A stretch of DNA of 64,000 bases. Source: an uncultured Mesonia sp. (lineage in GTDB: Bacteria; Bacteroidota; Bacteroidia; Flavobacteriales; Flavobacteriaceae). Of this stretch, positions 61,720-64,000 are shown piece after piece. The notes beneath the pieces were generated by a model that saw only the letters and a list, made by a program, of their open reading frames with translations, searched no databases and was not told where the DNA came from. How positions within the stretch are numbered: position 1 is the first letter of the stretch; every line of letters starts with the position of its first letter. The stretch spans positions 186,001-250,000 of the forward strand of contig CANLVH010000003.1 in NCBI GenBank assembly GCA_947494545.1. Reading direction: 5' to 3'. The position numbers and the translations under genes are program-made.

Positions 61720-63412
61720 GTTGCACAAGACTATAATTTATAAAAATAGGTAGCTTTTTAAGACGTTTTAAGCGATTTTAATTTTTGGTTATCGAACTGT
61801 TATCAAAAAATATCGAGGACTTAAGAGCAAGTTTATAGCTTGCTTAAAGTGATTTTCTAAAGCCTGGCGTGAAGCGAGACTATTTGCCCTACTTTTTGTC
61901 TTTTGGGTGATGTACTTGAGGTATTTTTTCAAGTTATATGCTATAGCGGCTAGGTGCATACACTTGTTGGCTTGCTTAACTCCTATAGTATTTACTTTTC
62001 TTAATCCCATAAATTCTTTAAGGGTGCCAAAGACCGGCTCGACTGTACTTTGGCGTTTGCCTTTTAAATGTCGACCTTGACGGCTATTTATTCGGGTAAT
62101 GTTGCGTTCATATTCTTCGCGATAAGCGGTGATGTTAATTCGTTTCTCGTGGCTTTTACCAATGCATTGGTCTTTGATTGGGCAGTCTTTGCAGTCGCTG
62201 CGCTTGGTAAAGTAATTGTCTTTTAGAGTTCCTTTTTCTAGTTTTTGTTTACGAAAGGTTACTTTCTTTCCTTGTGGGCAGAGCCAGTAATTACCCGCTT
62301 TTACATATTTAAAACCCTCTGGCCCTCCTTTATAGGTTCCGTGGGGTGGAATATAGCTTTTAATAGCTTTGTTTTCTAAATATGCATAGTTTTCCCCACT
62401 GCTATAACCGGTATCAGCTAACAGGTTTTCCAAAATAATCCCTTCTTGTCTTAAACGCCTATTAAGTCTTGTGGTAGTGTCTTGAAGGTACTGGCTGTCT
62501 TTTTTATCGGCGTGATAAGCCTGGACATCGGTAATCACGTGCGCATTAGTATCTACACTTAGGTTGCACAAGTAATTGAGCTTTCTGGCCTTTCCGGGTT
62601 TTACACTTATTCGAGCATCAGGATCGGTGGGACTGTAATGCGTCTTATTACTGGTATAGCGGCTGGCTTTATTTCTGACTCCCGGACGCATATCTTGATC
62701 TTTACGCCACTTCTTGTTACGGCTCTTTATATCTTGTAACTCTTTCTTACTTGCGCTAATTTGTTGTTGTGATTTTGGAGCTTTATTTGTTTTGGCTTTC
62801 CTGTCCCGGCTACTTTGAACACGTATTTTTGAAAGGTGCTCGTTTAGTTCATCTGCCGGTACTTTAATTTCAAGACTATCCATAGAGGCGTTAGCTTTAA
62901 CCGGTGCTGAGTCGATAGCCTGGGTATGCCCACTTACCAATCCGCCTTCTATACATAAGCGTAGTACACGAGTAAAAACTTCCTCAAAAACATCTTCTGG
63001 AAAGAGTTGACGCGTTCGGCTGATGGTGCTGTGCCAAGGAAGGGGTTCATCTATGTCATAATTTAAAAAGTACAGAATATCCAAGCGCATACTACAGTGC
63101 TCTATAAGTCTACGATCGGTAGTTATATTTTCTAAATAACCTACTAAACACATTTTAAAGAAGACTACCGGATCTATACTTTTTTGTCCGCTACTCCCAT
63201 AAAACTTTTGAGTGAGCGAATAAAGAAAATCCAGGTTTAGCGCCTGTTTTAACCTGCGATAAAAATTGGTTTTTGAAACGCGTTCACTCAGCTTAAAGTC
63301 AGTGAAGAGTTTTTCTTGATAGTTTTTCTTGCCCTGCATGAGCATGAAATTAAACCTTTTCTGCTTTTTATACAAGTTTTATTTATTTTTACAAAAAAAC
63401 AAGTTGTGCAAC
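61720..63412 (-). mobile_element. IS1182-family insertion sequence
   Basis: An element of about 1.69 kb with imperfect inverted ends: GTTGCACAA starts the left end (61720-61728) and TTGTGCAAC ends the right (63404-63412), with further partial matches inward over about 27 bases. It holds one intact transposase gene. The flanks (TAACC on the left, AGGCA on the right) show no evident target duplication. It is inserted inside cassette repeat copy C. Confidence 0.85.
61789..63375 (-). CDS. IS1182-family transposase
   Basis: The 528-residue DDE transposase has an N-terminal DUF772-type domain (SIDPVVFFKMCLVGYLENITTDRRLIEHCSMRLDILYFLNYDIDEPLPWHSTISRTRQLFPE). The DDE core includes AIDSAPVKANASMD, DTGYSSGENYAYLE and STVEPVFGTLKEFMGLRKVNTIGVKQAN. 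A cysteine cluster (CKDCPIKDQC) lies before the last part. It appears full length and uninterrupted, so the element may still be active. Confidence 0.95.
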   Translation of the reverse strand: MYKKQKRFNFMLMQGKKNYQEKLFTDFKLSERVSKTNFYRRLKQALNLDFLYSLTQKFYGSSGQKSIDPVVFFKMCLVGYLENITTDRRLIEHCSMRLDILYFLNYDIDEPLPWHSTISRTRQLFPEDVFEEVFTRVLRLCIEGGLVSGHTQAIDSAPVKANASMDSLEIKVPADELNEHLSKIRVQSSRDRKAKTNKAPKSQQQISASKKELQDIKSRNKKWRKDQDMRPGVRNKASRYTSNKTHYSPTDPDARISVKPGKARKLNYLCNLSVDTNAHVITDVQAYHADKKDSQYLQDTTTRLNRRLRQEGIILENLLADTGYSSGENYAYLENKAIKSYIPPHGTYKGGPEGFKYVKAGNYWLCPQGKKVTFRKQKLEKGTLKDNYFTKRSDCKDCPIKDQCIGKSHEKRINITAYREEYERNITRINSRQGRHLKGKRQSTVEPVFGTLKEFMGLRKVNTIGVKQANKCMHLAAIAYNLKKYLKYITQKTKSRANSLASRQALENHFKQAINLLLSPRYFLITVR

Positions 63413-63416
63413 AGGC

Positions 63417-63560
63417 ACACTGGCTATAATTCATTGTGGGGTTCGTGCCAAATCAAAAGTTTTCGTATATTTACTCGGCTTGCTTTCATAGGTCGAAAAG
63501 TCTGTCGACATTTTCTCCACAACGAAATCATAGCCTTACACGTTGCCTGTAATGTGAAAA
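63417..63560 (+). repeat. cassette repeat copy C, split by the IS
   Basis: Left arm GGCTATAATTCATTGTGG (63422-63439) pairs with CCACAACGAAATCATAGCC (63517-63535), 15 or more matching positions. It encloses a promoter-like TATATTTA (63466-63473). The right end ACGTTGCCTG, after the arm, matches the GCCTG/CAGGC pairing with the IS-flanking base. The far-left portion (GGCTAACACCGG, near 61700) is on the other side of the IS. Confidence 0.65.
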
Positions 63561-63572
63561 ATGAATTATAAT

Positions 63573-64000
63573 ATGAATACTAAGATATTATTGTTGTTTT
63601 TATTAGTTTTCAATTCAATACAAAACAAAGGATTTGGAGATAAATATGTAGTAGAAACTCAAACTCTAAATATTCGTGAATATAAAAATAAAAACTCAGA
63701 CATAATCGGACAATTAAAATATGGTGATACAATAGTTTCAATCAGAGAATATGATAATTGGATAAAATTTGATGTCAAGAATGATAAAAGAGTTAAAAAA
63801 CAACCGATCAACCATTATGCTTATTTACATATCGATTACCTGAAACTAATTGAGAAGAAAGAAAAACCGGAACCAGTTACTGAAAAAAACAAGCCATTTA
63901 CCTACGGATTAATTAAAGGTATGAAATATCCTTTTTTTATAATTTTTTTAATTCTTGCGTCTAAAGATTATTTAAAAAATAAGAGAGTAAAAGATGGTAG
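63573..64000 (+). CDS. SH3-domain secreted or membrane protein (3' end outside window)
   Basis: The ATG at 63573 (an in-frame ATG at 63561 is also possible) starts a signal peptide (NTKILLLFLLVFNSIQNKGFGD). A bacterial SH3 domain follows (VVETQTLNIREYKNKNSDIIGQLKYGDTIVSIREYDNWIKFD), then a linker (EKKEKPEPVTEKNK) and a hydrophobic stretch (YPFFIIFLILAS). It is the next cassette gene after repeat copy C and continues past the right edge. Function unknown. Binding of cell wall or peptide is typical for the domain. Confidence 0.75.
   Translation, partial: MNTKILLLFLLVFNSIQNKGFGDKYVVETQTLNIREYKNKNSDIIGQLKYGDTIVSIREYDNWIKFDVKNDKRVKKQPINHYAYLHIDYLKLIEKKEKPEPVTEKNKPFTYGLIKGMKYPFFIIFLILASKDYLKNKRVKDG

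Noticed and set aside
3838..63560. CRISPR array
   Set aside because: No regularly spaced identical repeats with unique spacers are present. The repeats seen are hairpins, iterons of 12-base period, or dispersed palindromes, and no cas genes are present.

Overview
The window comes from a low-GC member of the Bacteroidetes, almost certainly a marine-type Flavobacteriaceae. The signs are a SusC/SusD pair, a type IX-secreted metalloprotease, TAnnTTTG-type promoters, a BfmA/CTnDOT-style conjugation set and flavobacterial palindromic repeats. No 16S gene or other definitive taxonomic marker is present.

Region 1 (1-9.6 kb) is chromosomal. It holds a sulfur/redox cluster on the + strand: DoxX, DsrE-like, SoxB-like lipoprotein, TlpA-like thioredoxin and a second DsrE-like protein. 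Opposite lie a TSUP (TauE/SafE) exporter gene broken by two one-base frameshifts and a Crp/Fnr regulator. A secreted M12B-like metalloprotease and a Bcr/CflA-type MFS exporter follow.

Region 2 (9.6 to at least 57 kb) is an integrative conjugative element (ICE) next to tRNA-Pro(GGG). The tRNA is followed by repeat-rich DNA and a CTnDOT-like tyrosine recombinase. The backbone is ssb, BfmA-like accessory protein, DUF5712-like relaxase, coupling ATPase, a tra operon (traE-F-G-I-J-K-M-N, minus strand), an amidase, a helix-turn-helix/Rep-like/DnaC-like trio and RteC. Between the backbone parts sits a large defence cargo: an NA37-like plus membrane-protein pair, a four-gene SIR2-HerA-KTSC-PD-(D/E)XK operon, two AbiE-type toxin-antitoxin pairs, a Gabija pair with a third nuclease-like gene, and an HNH gene. 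The right part (43.9-57 kb) carries an alpha-oxoamine-synthase/GNAT fusion co-directional with rteC, and divergently a STAS-like protein, a PAS-AraC regulator, a MauE/DoxX-like membrane protein and a small secreted two-cysteine protein. Opposite these are an M16 protease and a SusD/SusC pair. I read this as a candidate ICE-borne signal or peptide circuit.

Region 3 (57-64 kb) resembles an array of small promoter-carrying gene cassettes. Unrelated small genes are separated by related imperfect-hairpin repeats with an attC-like layout. One repeat is interrupted by a complete IS1182-family element. No integron integrase is present. I could not find a second copy of the tRNA 3' end, so the right ICE boundary is unresolved and may lie outside the window.

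Four one-base deletions break otherwise good reading frames (two in the TSUP gene, one in an HNH gene, one in a small secreted gene). They are either real decay or residual sequencing error.
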